Shown: in pieces, positions 1 to 6,996 of the stretch
Layout: each line of letters begins with the position of its first letter
Numbering within the stretch: the first letter of the stretch is position 1
Assembly (NCBI GenBank): GCA_002700405.1
Contig: PACY01000004.1
Location: 1 to 10,119 of the forward strand
DNA: 10,119 nucleotides
From: Flavobacteriaceae bacterium
GTDB taxonomy: Bacteria > Bacteroidota > Bacteroidia > Flavobacteriales > Flavobacteriaceae
Direction of reading: 5' to 3'
Notes under the pieces: model-generated
What the model was told of the DNA's origin: nothing
What the model saw: the letters and a program-made list of their open reading frames with translations, nothing else
Database searches by the model: none
Made by a program: the position numbers and the translations under genes

Positions 1-1078
1 ATTGATCTCCGTTGGCACAATCATCAATGACTGTATATTCTGCTACTGGATTTGTACATGTAGCACAGGCCACTGTATAGTCAATACCACCAGCATATGT
101 TGCACTTGTTTGACAGTTTATAGAACTATCAGTTTGTACACCAAAATATATTGTATCTCCACTTGACTGGAATGTTAATCCTGTTAGGTTCCCCCCATTG
201 TCTCCTTGATAAAGAATACTCCCGTCAGAATCCGTAATTATTATAATGTCCCATCCTGCTTCTATTAATCCTGAGTCTATTGTTAGATTTAATGGAGATC
301 CATCAGAGCTTACATATTCAAATTGAGAGGTATCATTATTGCCATAACAATAGGAGGTTGATATTGGCCCTGCCGCGCAGTCAACAAGAGTTACTGCACA
401 AAATTCTTGAGTCATTGAGCCACTATTTGCAAAGCAGTTGGCATCATCATCATTTGCTACATTAATTTGTACATCAGTATTATTTGCATAAGGCCCCAAT
501 TGATATGTCCCAGTAGTTGATGCGCTTACATTAGCACTTCCTTGATTATCAGATATTGTGAGACTTCCTGCAGATCCTAAATCTGTAACATCTACATCAA
601 CAAAGAATTGAGGAGCATTAAGGCAATCACTTACCATTTCAAAATCAACTGTTGGATTTACACATGTTGCGCATGAAACAGTTATTGTTATAGGATCTAT
701 AGAAGTACTTGAAGCACAACTAATACTTGTATCTTCTTGAATCAAAATGGTTATATTATCTCCACTTGACTGGAAAGTTAATCCTGAAACATTTCCACCA
801 TTGCCATAAAAAGGTTGTTCAGGAGTTAATTCAGTAACACCATCTGAGTCATATACAAAAAGTTCATCCCAGCCATTTTCTACTTCACCAGAATCAATGG
901 TTAGATTTAATGGACCACCGTCACTGCTAATAAATGAATATGAGTTTTCTAATCCTGTGTCATAACAGAAAGTAGTAGTAACTGGCCCGCCATTACAATC
1001 TACTGTAGTATTTTCTTGGGCTTGCCCAGTTAACGAATAAATCAAAAAAAATAATGAAAATAGAGCTGTCTTTCTCAT
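1..1078 (-). CDS. Secreted protein with CUB-like repeats (N-terminal part, runs off left edge)
   Basis: The frame is open from an ATG at 1078 to the window edge, giving 359 residues with no stop; the C-terminus lies outside. Residues 1-20 form a signal peptide: a basic start (MRK), a hydrophobic core (LFSLFFLIYSL) and a likely cleavage after GQA. The mature part has two CUB-like modules (about 26-136 and 232-338). Each has a start VDC, a cysteine followed by Tyr (CY), then PLNLTIDSG, GWD, DSDG, GLTFQSSGD and a closing C-A-T-C-x-N-P. Between them, residues about 139-227 form a different beta-rich module with an NDDDANCF stretch, of a kind I recall from large flavobacterial surface proteins. 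Such proteins are often exported by the type IX secretion system, but the sorting domain would be at the missing C-terminus. Role is unknown; adhesion or an enzyme with accessory binding modules are both possible. It is transcribed away from hflX. Confidence 0.85.
   Translation of the reverse strand, partial: MRKTALFSLFFLIYSLTGQAQENTTVDCNGGPVTTTFCYDTGLENSYSFISSDGGPLNLTIDSGEVENGWDELFVYDSDGVTELTPEQPFYGNGGNVSGLTFQSSGDNITILIQEDTSISCASSTSIDPITITVSCATCVNPTVDFEMVSDCLNAPQFFVDVDVTDLGSAGSLTISDNQGSANVSASTTGTYQLGPYANNTDVQINVANDDDANCFANSGSMTQEFCAVTLVDCAAGPISTSYCYGNNDTSQFEYVSSDGSPLNLTIDSGLIEAGWDIIIITDSDGSILYQGDNGGNLTGLTFQSSGDTIYFGVQTDSSINCQTSATYAGGIDYTVACATCTNPVAEYTVIDDCANGDQ
56..1003 (-). repeat. Two copies of a CUB-like module within the secreted protein gene
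   Basis: Module 1 lies at about 662-1003 and module 2 at about 56-385, separated by one unrelated module. Equivalent residues are 206 apart at the module start and 201 apart at the LTFQSSGD motif, because the loop after DSDG is five residues shorter in module 2. Similarity is also visible in DNA: the 19-base stretch at 154-172 recurs at 757-775. After the second copy the CxxCxNP motif returns at the window edge, so the alternating pattern probably continues outside. Confidence 0.8.
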
Positions 1079-1099
1079 GAATAAATAAATATACAAATG

Positions 1100-1124
1100 G
1101 AAAATTAAAATAATCATAATTTTC
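1100..1124. repeat. Inverted repeat in the divergent spacer
   Basis: Eight-base perfect arms GAAAATTA (1100-1107) and TAATTTTC (1117-1124) flank a nine-base loop. The spacer 1079-1199 serves two divergent genes, so an operator or a leader hairpin is possible. The arms are nearly all A and T in AT-rich DNA, so chance is a real alternative. Confidence 0.3.
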
Positions 1125-1160
1125 ACTATATTTTTACGTATTAATATTTTTTTAGAATTG

Positions 1161-1168
1161 TAAATTTA
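1161..1168 (+). promoter_or_regulatory. Possible -7 promoter box for hflX
   Basis: TAAATTTA matches the Bacteroidota -7 consensus TAnnTTTG at all fixed positions but the last. It lies 31 bases before the TTG start of hflX, so a short leader would result. I see no clear TTG near -33. On the other strand a similar seven-of-eight match (TATATTTA, 1086-1093) lies just before the secreted protein start at 1078. Both are weak calls. Confidence 0.25.
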
Positions 1169-1199
1169 TAGCCTTTAGTAATTACCCTAAAAATATAAT

Positions 1200-2378
1200 T
1201 TGGAAAATACTGTTTTAGTTGGAATCGTCACAAAAGATCAAGGAGTTGAAAAATCTAAAGACTATTTAGATGAGTTAGATTTTTTAACAATTACAGCAGG
1301 AGGAATAGTAGTGAAAAGATTTGTACAGAAAATGAGTATGCCAAATCCAAAAACTTTTATTGGAAGTGGAAAAATCTCAGAAATAAAGGACTTTATAATG
1401 GATAATAATATTAGTACAGTAATTTTTGATGATGAACTATCTCCCACTCAAGAAAGAAATATTAGCAAAATATTTAATTGTAAAGTTCTAGATCGAACAA
1501 ATTTAATTCTAGATATTTTTGCTCAAAGAGCTACAACTAGTTATGCAAAAACACAAGTTGAGCTTGCTCAATGTCAATATCTTTTGCCTAGACTTAAGGG
1601 GATGTGGACTCATCTAGAAAGACAAAAAGGAGGAATTGGAATGAGAGGCCCTGGAGAAACTGAAATAGAAACCGATAGAAGAATTGTTAGAGATAAAATA
1701 TCTCTTTTGAAAGATAAAATTAGATCAATAGATAAGCAAATGCATGTGCAAAGAGGCAATAGAGGAAAGCTAATTAGAGTAGCTATTGTAGGTTATACAA
1801 ACGTAGGAAAATCTACGATTATGAATTTGTTAAGTAAATCAAAAGTATTTGCAGAAGACAAATTATTTGCCACTTTAGATACTACAGTAAGAAAGATTGT
1901 AATAAGAAACCTGCCTTTTCTATTAAGTGATACGGTTGGGTTTATTAGAAAACTTCCAACGCAATTAATTGAGTCATTTAAAAGTACTCTTGATGAAGTT
2001 AGAGAAGCAGACTTGCTTTTACATGTAGTTGATATTTCTCACACAAATTTTGAGGAACATATAAGTGCAGTTGAAAAAACATTAGATGAAATAAAAACAT
2101 TAGATAAACCTTCTATTATGTTATTTAATAAAATAGATAATTATAAACCTGTAGATTTTGATGATGATGATTTAACAGTTGAGCGAACAAATAAAAATTT
2201 TACAATTCATGAATGGGAACAAACATGGATGAATAAGCTTGGAGACAAAGTAAAATTTATTTCCGCATTAAATAAAACTAATATTGAAGAACTAAAAAGT
2301 TGTTTGTATAATGAGGTTCGAAAAATTCATGTTACAAGATTCCCATATAATGACTTTCTATATCCTGAAATTGACTAG
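1200..2378 (+). CDS. hflX: GTPase HflX, ribosome-splitting factor
   Basis: HflX is a cytoplasmic GTPase that binds the 50S subunit and, in E. coli, splits stalled ribosomes under heat stress. The 392-residue product has the HflX N-terminal domain (about 1-190), including PNPKTFIGSGK, a DDELSPTQ motif, and the glycine-rich RQKGGIGMRGPGETEIETD segment around 140-160. The GTPase domain follows: G1 GYTNVGKST at 198-206, DTVGF at 244-248, NKID at 310-313 and the SAL motif near residue 360. The C-terminus ends with the FPYNDFLYP segment typical of flavobacterial members. The start is a TTG; an in-frame stop lies at 1188-1190 and no ATG or GTG is found between it and the conserved N-terminus, so TTG is the only sensible choice. 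There is no Shine-Dalgarno sequence. It converges with the suf operon and overlaps its last gene by four bases. Confidence 0.96.
   Translation: MENTVLVGIVTKDQGVEKSKDYLDELDFLTITAGGIVVKRFVQKMSMPNPKTFIGSGKISEIKDFIMDNNISTVIFDDELSPTQERNISKIFNCKVLDRTNLILDIFAQRATTSYAKTQVELAQCQYLLPRLKGMWTHLERQKGGIGMRGPGETEIETDRRIVRDKISLLKDKIRSIDKQMHVQRGNRGKLIRVAIVGYTNVGKSTIMNLLSKSKVFAEDKLFATLDTTVRKIVIRNLPFLLSDTVGFIRKLPTQLIESFKSTLDEVREADLLLHVVDISHTNFEEHISAVEKTLDEIKTLDKPSIMLFNKIDNYKPVDFDDDDLTVERTNKNFTIHEWEQTWMNKLGDKVKFISALNKTNIEELKSCLYNEVRKIHVTRFPYNDFLYPEID
2375..2378. other. Shared CTAG: overlapping stop codons of convergent genes
   Basis: The palindrome CTAG contains TAG on both strands. Bases 2376-2378 are the stop of hflX and the complement of 2375-2377 is the stop of the DUF2480 gene. 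No intergenic space exists, so any terminator for either transcript must lie inside the opposing gene. I see no convincing hairpin with a T-tract on either strand here. Confidence 0.95.
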
Positions 2379-2884
2379 CTCTTTTTTTTAAAAACTGGTA
2401 CTGAAGAGCATGCTTCACCATACATAATACTTTTTACTACAGGAAGTAATATGCAGGAGAGACTATAATATATTGACATAGGAACTTTATTATTAGAGCA
2501 CCCTTTAATAATCACAGATTTATTTTTGTATTTAGTTAGATCTATTTTCTGAATTTCATCTTCAAATATTTTTCTTTCTAAATCAACTAAATTACCTATG
2601 ACAACTTTTTTAGCGTGTGTAGTTAATTCAGCAGATATTAGCATATACGCCCAAGGAGCTATTATGGCTTTACTTGAGCAATTAACGGCTACAAAACAAT
2701 CTTTATATTTCTTCCAATCATGATTTTTTACTGCTATTCGAAATTCTTTTTCCTTTAGATATAGCTCATCTACTAGCCAGTTTTTTAAATCTATTTGATG
2801 TCTTTCCCCAGGCAGGGAATAATCTTCAAGATCAATTGAAATTAATTTGCTTTTTTCTACTCTATTGATAATATCTTTTGACAT
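2375..2884 (-). CDS. DUF2480 family protein, last gene of the suf operon
   Basis: The product has 169 residues, starts with ATG and matches the DUF2480 family as I remember it: INRVEKSKL near the start, NHDWKKYKDCFVA at about 54-66, PWAYML at 77-82, KKVVIGNL at 92-99, IIKGC at 125-129 and GEACSSVPVF at 156-165. There is no signal peptide or membrane segment, so it is probably cytoplasmic. It has five cysteines (63, 69, 129, 144, 159); those at 63, 129 and 159 sit in the motifs I recall as conserved. The function of the family is unknown. It follows the DUF59 gene by 12 bases, which suggests co-transcription with the suf genes and a possible role in Fe-S cluster assembly or delivery. That role is inference from context only. 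Confidence 0.85.
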   Translation of the reverse strand: MSKDIINRVEKSKLISIDLEDYSLPGERHQIDLKNWLVDELYLKEKEFRIAVKNHDWKKYKDCFVAVNCSSKAIIAPWAYMLISAELTTHAKKVVIGNLVDLERKIFEDEIQKIDLTKYKNKSVIIKGCSNNKVPMSIYYSLSCILLPVVKSIMYGEACSSVPVFKKKS

Positions 2885-2896
2885 TATATTTATGGT

Positions 2897-3223
2897 CTAT
2901 AAAATTCCTAATTCAAGTTTTGCTTCATCACTCATTAGATCTTGAGTCCATGGCGGCTCAAATGTCATCTCCACATCCACGCTTTTAATTCCTTTAATAG
3001 TCTTTACTTTATCTTGTACATCTACTGGAAGGGTTTCTGCTACTGGACAATTTGGAGTGGTTAATGTCATTATTATTTTGACATCAAAATCCTCATTTAC
3101 CAATACATCATAAATTAATCCAAGCTCATAAATATTAACAGGAATCTCAGGATCATAAATTGTTTTTATCACCTCAATTATTTTTTCTCCTATTTCGTTT
3201 GGATTAAAGTCTTGTTTACTCAT
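2897..3223 (-). CDS. DUF59/MIP18 family Fe-S maturation protein (SufT-like)
   Basis: This 108-residue cytoplasmic protein is a single MIP18/DUF59 domain. Visible marks are DPEIPVNIYELGLIYD at 24-39, TLTTPNCPVA at 53-62 with the conserved Cys59, and the EPPW then MSDEAKLELG ending typical of suf-linked members. Family members include SufT, PaaD and eukaryotic CIA2, which help mature or deliver Fe-S clusters. The ATG start lies two bases after the sufE stop, so translation is probably coupled. I call it SufT-like rather than SufT because characterised SufT proteins often have an extra N-terminal part that is missing here. Confidence 0.9.
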   Translation of the reverse strand: MSKQDFNPNEIGEKIIEVIKTIYDPEIPVNIYELGLIYDVLVNEDFDVKIIMTLTTPNCPVAETLPVDVQDKVKTIKGIKSVDVEMTFEPPWTQDLMSDEAKLELGIL

Positions 3224-3225
3224 TT

Positions 3226-3642
3226 TTATTTATTTGAATATGCTATTGCATATAATTTAATTTGTTTTATCATACTTGACAATCCATTTGCTCTTGTTTG
3301 AGAGAGATGCTGCTTTAGCCCAATTTCTTCTATAAAATCTGCTTTAGTATTTATTATATCTTCAGCAGACTGATTTGAAAAAACCCTAATTAATATAGCA
3401 ACAATTCCCCTTGTAATTATGGCATCACTATCGGCTGTAAATATAATCTTATTATCATTATTTTCTGCGTGAAGCCATACTTTGCTTTGACACCCTTTAA
3501 TAGTATTTTCTGGAGTTTTAAATTTAGGATCTATAACTGGCAAGTTTTTACCAAGATCAATGATATACTCATATTTTTCTGTCCAATCACTAAACATGTT
3601 AAACTCAGAAATTATTTCGCTTTGTATTTGCTGTATTGTCAA
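3226..3642 (-). CDS. sufE: Cysteine desulfuration protein SufE
   Basis: SufE accepts persulfide sulfur from SufS and passes it to SufB. With a TTG start at 3642 the protein has 138 residues, begins MTIQQIQSEI as expected for flavobacterial SufE, and puts the catalytic cysteine of the IKGCQSKVW motif at position 51, the same number and total length as in E. coli SufE. A longer frame starts at another TTG (3666), adding eight Lys/Asn-rich residues that do not look like the family; no ATG is available before the conserved region. Other family marks are DWTEKYEYIIDLG, a PENTIKGC segment, and the SQTRANGLSSMI C-terminal region. With the shorter start the gap to sufS is 36 bases. Confidence 0.93.
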   Translation of the reverse strand: MTIQQIQSEIISEFNMFSDWTEKYEYIIDLGKNLPVIDPKFKTPENTIKGCQSKVWLHAENNDNKIIFTADSDAIITRGIVAILIRVFSNQSAEDIINTKADFIEEIGLKQHLSQTRANGLSSMIKQIKLYAIAYSNK

Positions 3643-3678
3643 GTTGTTTTTTTTGTAAAAATACAATAACTAATAAAT

Positions 3679-4905
3679 TTATGAGAGCATTTTTTTAGCA
3701 ATCATTATTGCATTGATTAAAGAATCTATTTCTTGCGTAGTATTATAAAAACTTAGTGATATTCTAATTGTACCAGAAATATTAAAATAATCCATTATTG
3801 GTTGGGCACAATGATGACCAGTTCTAACAGCAATTCCTTCATTATCAATAATGGTCCCTATATCATAATGATGTAGATTTCCAATGTTAAATGAAATAAC
3901 AGAAGTTTTATTGGTAGAATCTCCATAGATTTTGATTTCATCTATTTCAAGTAGTTTTTGGGTTGCATAGTCAAGTAATTCTTTCTCATACTGAGCAATA
4001 TTATCTAATCCAATTTCATTGATATAATCAAGGGCTACTGCCGAAGCTATAACTCCTGCTATATTAGGCGTGCCTGCTTCAAATTTATTAGGAATTTTAG
4101 CATAGGTTGTTTTTTCAAAGGTTACCTCATCAATCATCTCTCCACCACCTTGATAAGGAGGTATTTTAGTTAGCCACTCTTCTTTCCCATACAGTATCCC
4201 AACTCCAGTTGGACCATATAGTTTATGAGCTGATCCCACATAGAAGTCAGCATCTAAATCTATTACATTTACTTTAAAATGAGGAAGTGCTTGAGCTCCA
4301 TCAATTAAAACTGCTGCACCAAATTCATGTGCTTTGCTAATAATTTCTTTTACTGGATTTATTGTGCCAAGAGCATTTGAAACATGGTTTACAAAAACGA
4401 TTTTAGTTTTATTAGAAAGTAGTTTTTCGTATTCTGAAAAAATTAATTCACCCTTTTCACTCATTGGGATAACTCTCATGATTGCACCAGTTTTTTCACA
4501 TAGCATTTGCCATGGGACAATATTACTATGATGTTCAAGATGAGAAACGATAATTTCATCTCCTTTATTTAATAAGTCAATAAATCCATTTGCAACAAGA
4601 TTAATACTGTGTGTTGTGCCTGAAGTAAATATAATCTCACTTGAGCTTTTTGCATTAAGTTGTTGTTGAAACTTTTTTCTTGCATCCTCATAAGCCTCAG
4701 TAGCTTTTTGGCTTAAATAATGTACACCTCTATGAATATTTGCATTAAGATTTGAGTAGTATGATACTATTGAATCAATTACAACTTTAGGGGTCTGAGT
4801 AGTGGCAGCATTATCTAAATATATAAGCTGCTTTCCTTTAACTTTTGAATTCAGTATAGGAAAATCATTCCTAATCAAATCTATATTAAACTTATTGTTT
4901 CCCAT
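3679..4905 (-). CDS. sufS: Cysteine desulfurase SufS
   Basis: SufS is a PLP-dependent class V aminotransferase-fold enzyme that converts L-cysteine to L-alanine and a protein-bound persulfide. The product has 408 residues, close to the 406 of E. coli SufS, and key residues are all shifted by two: His125 in LEHHSNIVPW, the PLP lysine Lys228 in GSAHKLYGPTG, and the persulfide Cys366 in RTGHHCAQP. The N-terminal LDNAATTQTP (31-39) and the TSGTT phosphate loop (94-98) are also present. The short loop around Cys366 marks it as a SufS (group II) enzyme rather than IscS/NifS. The ATG directly follows the sufD stop (TAAATG, no gap), so translation is likely coupled. Confidence 0.97.
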   Translation of the reverse strand: MGNNKFNIDLIRNDFPILNSKVKGKQLIYLDNAATTQTPKVVIDSIVSYYSNLNANIHRGVHYLSQKATEAYEDARKKFQQQLNAKSSSEIIFTSGTTHSINLVANGFIDLLNKGDEIIVSHLEHHSNIVPWQMLCEKTGAIMRVIPMSEKGELIFSEYEKLLSNKTKIVFVNHVSNALGTINPVKEIISKAHEFGAAVLIDGAQALPHFKVNVIDLDADFYVGSAHKLYGPTGVGILYGKEEWLTKIPPYQGGGEMIDEVTFEKTTYAKIPNKFEAGTPNIAGVIASAVALDYINEIGLDNIAQYEKELLDYATQKLLEIDEIKIYGDSTNKTSVISFNIGNLHHYDIGTIIDNEGIAVRTGHHCAQPIMDYFNISGTIRISLSFYNTTQEIDSLINAIMIAKKMLS

Positions 4906-6222
4906 TTATAAGTTGAAACCAATTTTTACTCCTAATTTATTTGCAATAATATGGTTTATCCTAGTTTTAATTTCAGGAATTTTTACACTTTTAAGGATAT
5001 TATTTGCAAATCCATACATTAAAAGAGCAGTTGCTTCCTTTTCTGGAATACCTCTAGATTTTAAGTAGAACAATGCATTTTTATCTAGTTGTCCTACTGT
5101 GCATCCATGCGAGCATTTTACATCATCTGCGTATATTTCAAGTTGAGGCTTTGCATTTATAGTCGCCTTGTCTGAAAGCAGTACATTGTTATTTGATTGA
5201 AAAGCATTTGTTTTTTGTGCTTCTTTTTTTACCAGTACTCTCCCGTTAAATACTCCAGTTGATCTACTATCATAAATCCCCTTATAGTCTTGGTGACTAT
5301 TACAGTTTGGTTTATTATGATTAATAAGCGTGTTATGATCTACATGTTGTTTCTCTCCAATAATTGTTACCCCTTTTATAGTAGTTTCAATAAACTCATC
5401 ATTTTGAGAAATATTTAAATTATTTCTTATTAGTTCACTCCCAAATGAAAAAGTATGCATAGTAAATGCACTATTGCGTTCTTGATGAACATAAGTATTG
5501 TCAATCAACGAAGCTTGAGGATTATCGTTTTGTATTTTATAATAATCAATTATAGATTTTTTCTCAGCATAAATTTCAGTTACACTATTTGTAAACACTT
5601 TATTCTCACTTAAACTTTGATGCCTCTCAATAATTTGTACTTGTGAATTCTCGTCTACAATAATCATATTTCTAGGCTGAAACATAAGTGATGATTCATT
5701 ACCAGTAGAAAAATGAATGATTTGAACAGGTTTTTCTACAAATTTGTTTTTAGGAATATGTATAAAAGCCCCTTCATTTGAAAAGGCAGTGTTTAACGAT
5801 GTAATTCCATCATCATGCGCTATTTTATTGAAATAATTTTCAACTATAAGTTCATATTTTGATTGAGATAATGCAGCCGACAAAGTACAAATATCCATTC
5901 CTTCATGTGTAGTATCTGAAAGGTGAGAGCAATATTTTCCATCAACAAAAATTATTTTATATGAATCAATATCATCTATTAGATATTTTCTAATATCTTT
6001 AAATTCAAGGACATTGTTTAGCTTAGGTAATACACTATAATCATTATTTAGGAGATTTTTTAATGAGGTGTATTTCCAGTTTTCTAGTTTTTTGCTTGGA
6101 AATCCAATTGATTCAAATTGTTTAATAGCTTCAGATCTAATGTCATGAACATAGCTATCAATATTAGTTTGATTTTCAAAAGCTATAAATGACGATAATA
6201 ATTTTTCTTTTAAATCAGTCAT
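4906..6222 (-). CDS. sufD: Fe-S cluster assembly scaffold component SufD
   Basis: SufD pairs with SufB and SufC in the SufBC2D scaffold and supports iron entry and cluster formation. The 438-residue protein has a helical N-terminal region with the FPSKKLENWKYTSL motif (about 41-54), a long beta-helix core, and the conserved VDHNTLINH and STGVFNGRV motifs. The C-terminal part holds DVKCSHGCTVG with Cys370 and His372, matching Cys358 and His360 of E. coli SufD, and an added cysteine at 374. The helical end has the usual RGIPEKEATALLMYGFA segment. It starts with ATG five bases after the sufC stop. Confidence 0.95.
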   Translation of the reverse strand: MTDLKEKLLSSFIAFENQTNIDSYVHDIRSEAIKQFESIGFPSKKLENWKYTSLKNLLNNDYSVLPKLNNVLEFKDIRKYLIDDIDSYKIIFVDGKYCSHLSDTTHEGMDICTLSAALSQSKYELIVENYFNKIAHDDGITSLNTAFSNEGAFIHIPKNKFVEKPVQIIHFSTGNESSLMFQPRNMIIVDENSQVQIIERHQSLSENKVFTNSVTEIYAEKKSIIDYYKIQNDNPQASLIDNTYVHQERNSAFTMHTFSFGSELIRNNLNISQNDEFIETTIKGVTIIGEKQHVDHNTLINHNKPNCNSHQDYKGIYDSRSTGVFNGRVLVKKEAQKTNAFQSNNNVLLSDKATINAKPQLEIYADDVKCSHGCTVGQLDKNALFYLKSRGIPEKEATALLMYGFANNILKSVKIPEIKTRINHIIANKLGVKIGFNL

Positions 6223-6227
6223 TATGA

Positions 6228-6980
6228 TTAATTATTAATTTCTTCTTTAATCCAGTCATATCCCTTTTTTTCCAATTCTATAGCAAGGTTTTTATTTCCA
6301 GACTTAACAATTTTTCCATCAAATAATACATGCACATAATCCGGAATAATATAATCAAGAAGCCTTTGATAATGCGTAATAACTACTGTAGCATTGGTTT
6401 TAGTTTTTAGTTTATTAACTCCACTAGCAACAACTTTTAGCGCATCAATATCGAGTCCAGAATCAGTTTCATCTAGAATTGATAAAGTTGGTTCTAGCAT
6501 TGCCATTTGAAAAATTTCGTTTCTCTTTTTTTCTCCTCCAGAAAATCCATCGTTTATAGATCTAGATAAAAACTTTCTGTCAATCTCTAGCATACTACAT
6601 TTTTCTCTTAATAGTTTAAGCATTTGATTTGCTGGCATTTCCTTTTCTCCTCTTGCTTTACGCGTTTCATTAATAGCAGTCTTAATAAAGTTGGTGATGG
6701 TTACACCAGGAATTTCAATCGGGTATTGAAATGACATAAATATTCCTTTATGTGCTCTTTCCTCTGCTGACAATTCGTCAATAGAATTATTTTTAAACAA
6801 CATTTCTCCTTTTGTAATTTCATAATCTTCCTTTCCTGCAATTACTGATGCTAATGTGCTTTTGCCTGAGCCATTAGGACCCATTATTGCATGAATTTCC
6901 CCAGCTTTAATCTCAAGGTCAATACCTTTTAAGATTTCTTTATCTTCTACCTTTGCATGTAAATTATTTATCTTAAGCAT
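6228..6980 (-). CDS. sufC: Fe-S assembly ATPase SufC
   Basis: SufC is an ABC-type ATPase without a membrane partner; it binds SufB and SufD in the cytoplasm and its ATP-driven dimerisation reshapes the scaffold. All ABC motifs are visible in the 250 residues: Walker A GPNGSGKST at 34-42, Q-loop Gln85 in SFQYP, the signature FSGGEKKRNEI at 146-156, Walker B SILDETDSGLD at 167-177 and switch His203 in ITHYQRLL. The wording GEKKRNE and ETDSGLD separates SufC from transporter ATPases. The ATG at 6980 is 16 bases after the sufB stop; the region before it is A-rich and has no Shine-Dalgarno sequence. Confidence 0.97.
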   Translation of the reverse strand: MLKINNLHAKVEDKEILKGIDLEIKAGEIHAIMGPNGSGKSTLASVIAGKEDYEITKGEMLFKNNSIDELSAEERAHKGIFMSFQYPIEIPGVTITNFIKTAINETRKARGEKEMPANQMLKLLREKCSMLEIDRKFLSRSINDGFSGGEKKRNEIFQMAMLEPTLSILDETDSGLDIDALKVVASGVNKLKTKTNATVVITHYQRLLDYIIPDYVHVLFDGKIVKSGNKNLAIELEKKGYDWIKEEINN

Positions 6981-6996
6981 ATCTTTTATTTATATA

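Noticed and set aside
280..465. Plus-strand frame of 61 residues
   Set aside because: It lies inside the secreted protein gene on the other strand and has a low-complexity product with no family likeness; a shadow frame.
56..1003. CRISPR array or mobile element repeat
   Set aside because: The repeats are in frame, about 600 bases apart, diverged, and encode protein modules.
1194..1202. TATAATTTG at the hflX start as a promoter box
   Set aside because: The spacing does not fit TAnnTTTG exactly, and the box would include the start codon.
2376..2396. T-tract just after the hflX stop as a terminator
   Set aside because: The run of T is there, but no stable GC-containing hairpin precedes it, and the run encodes the Lys-rich tail of the DUF2480 protein.
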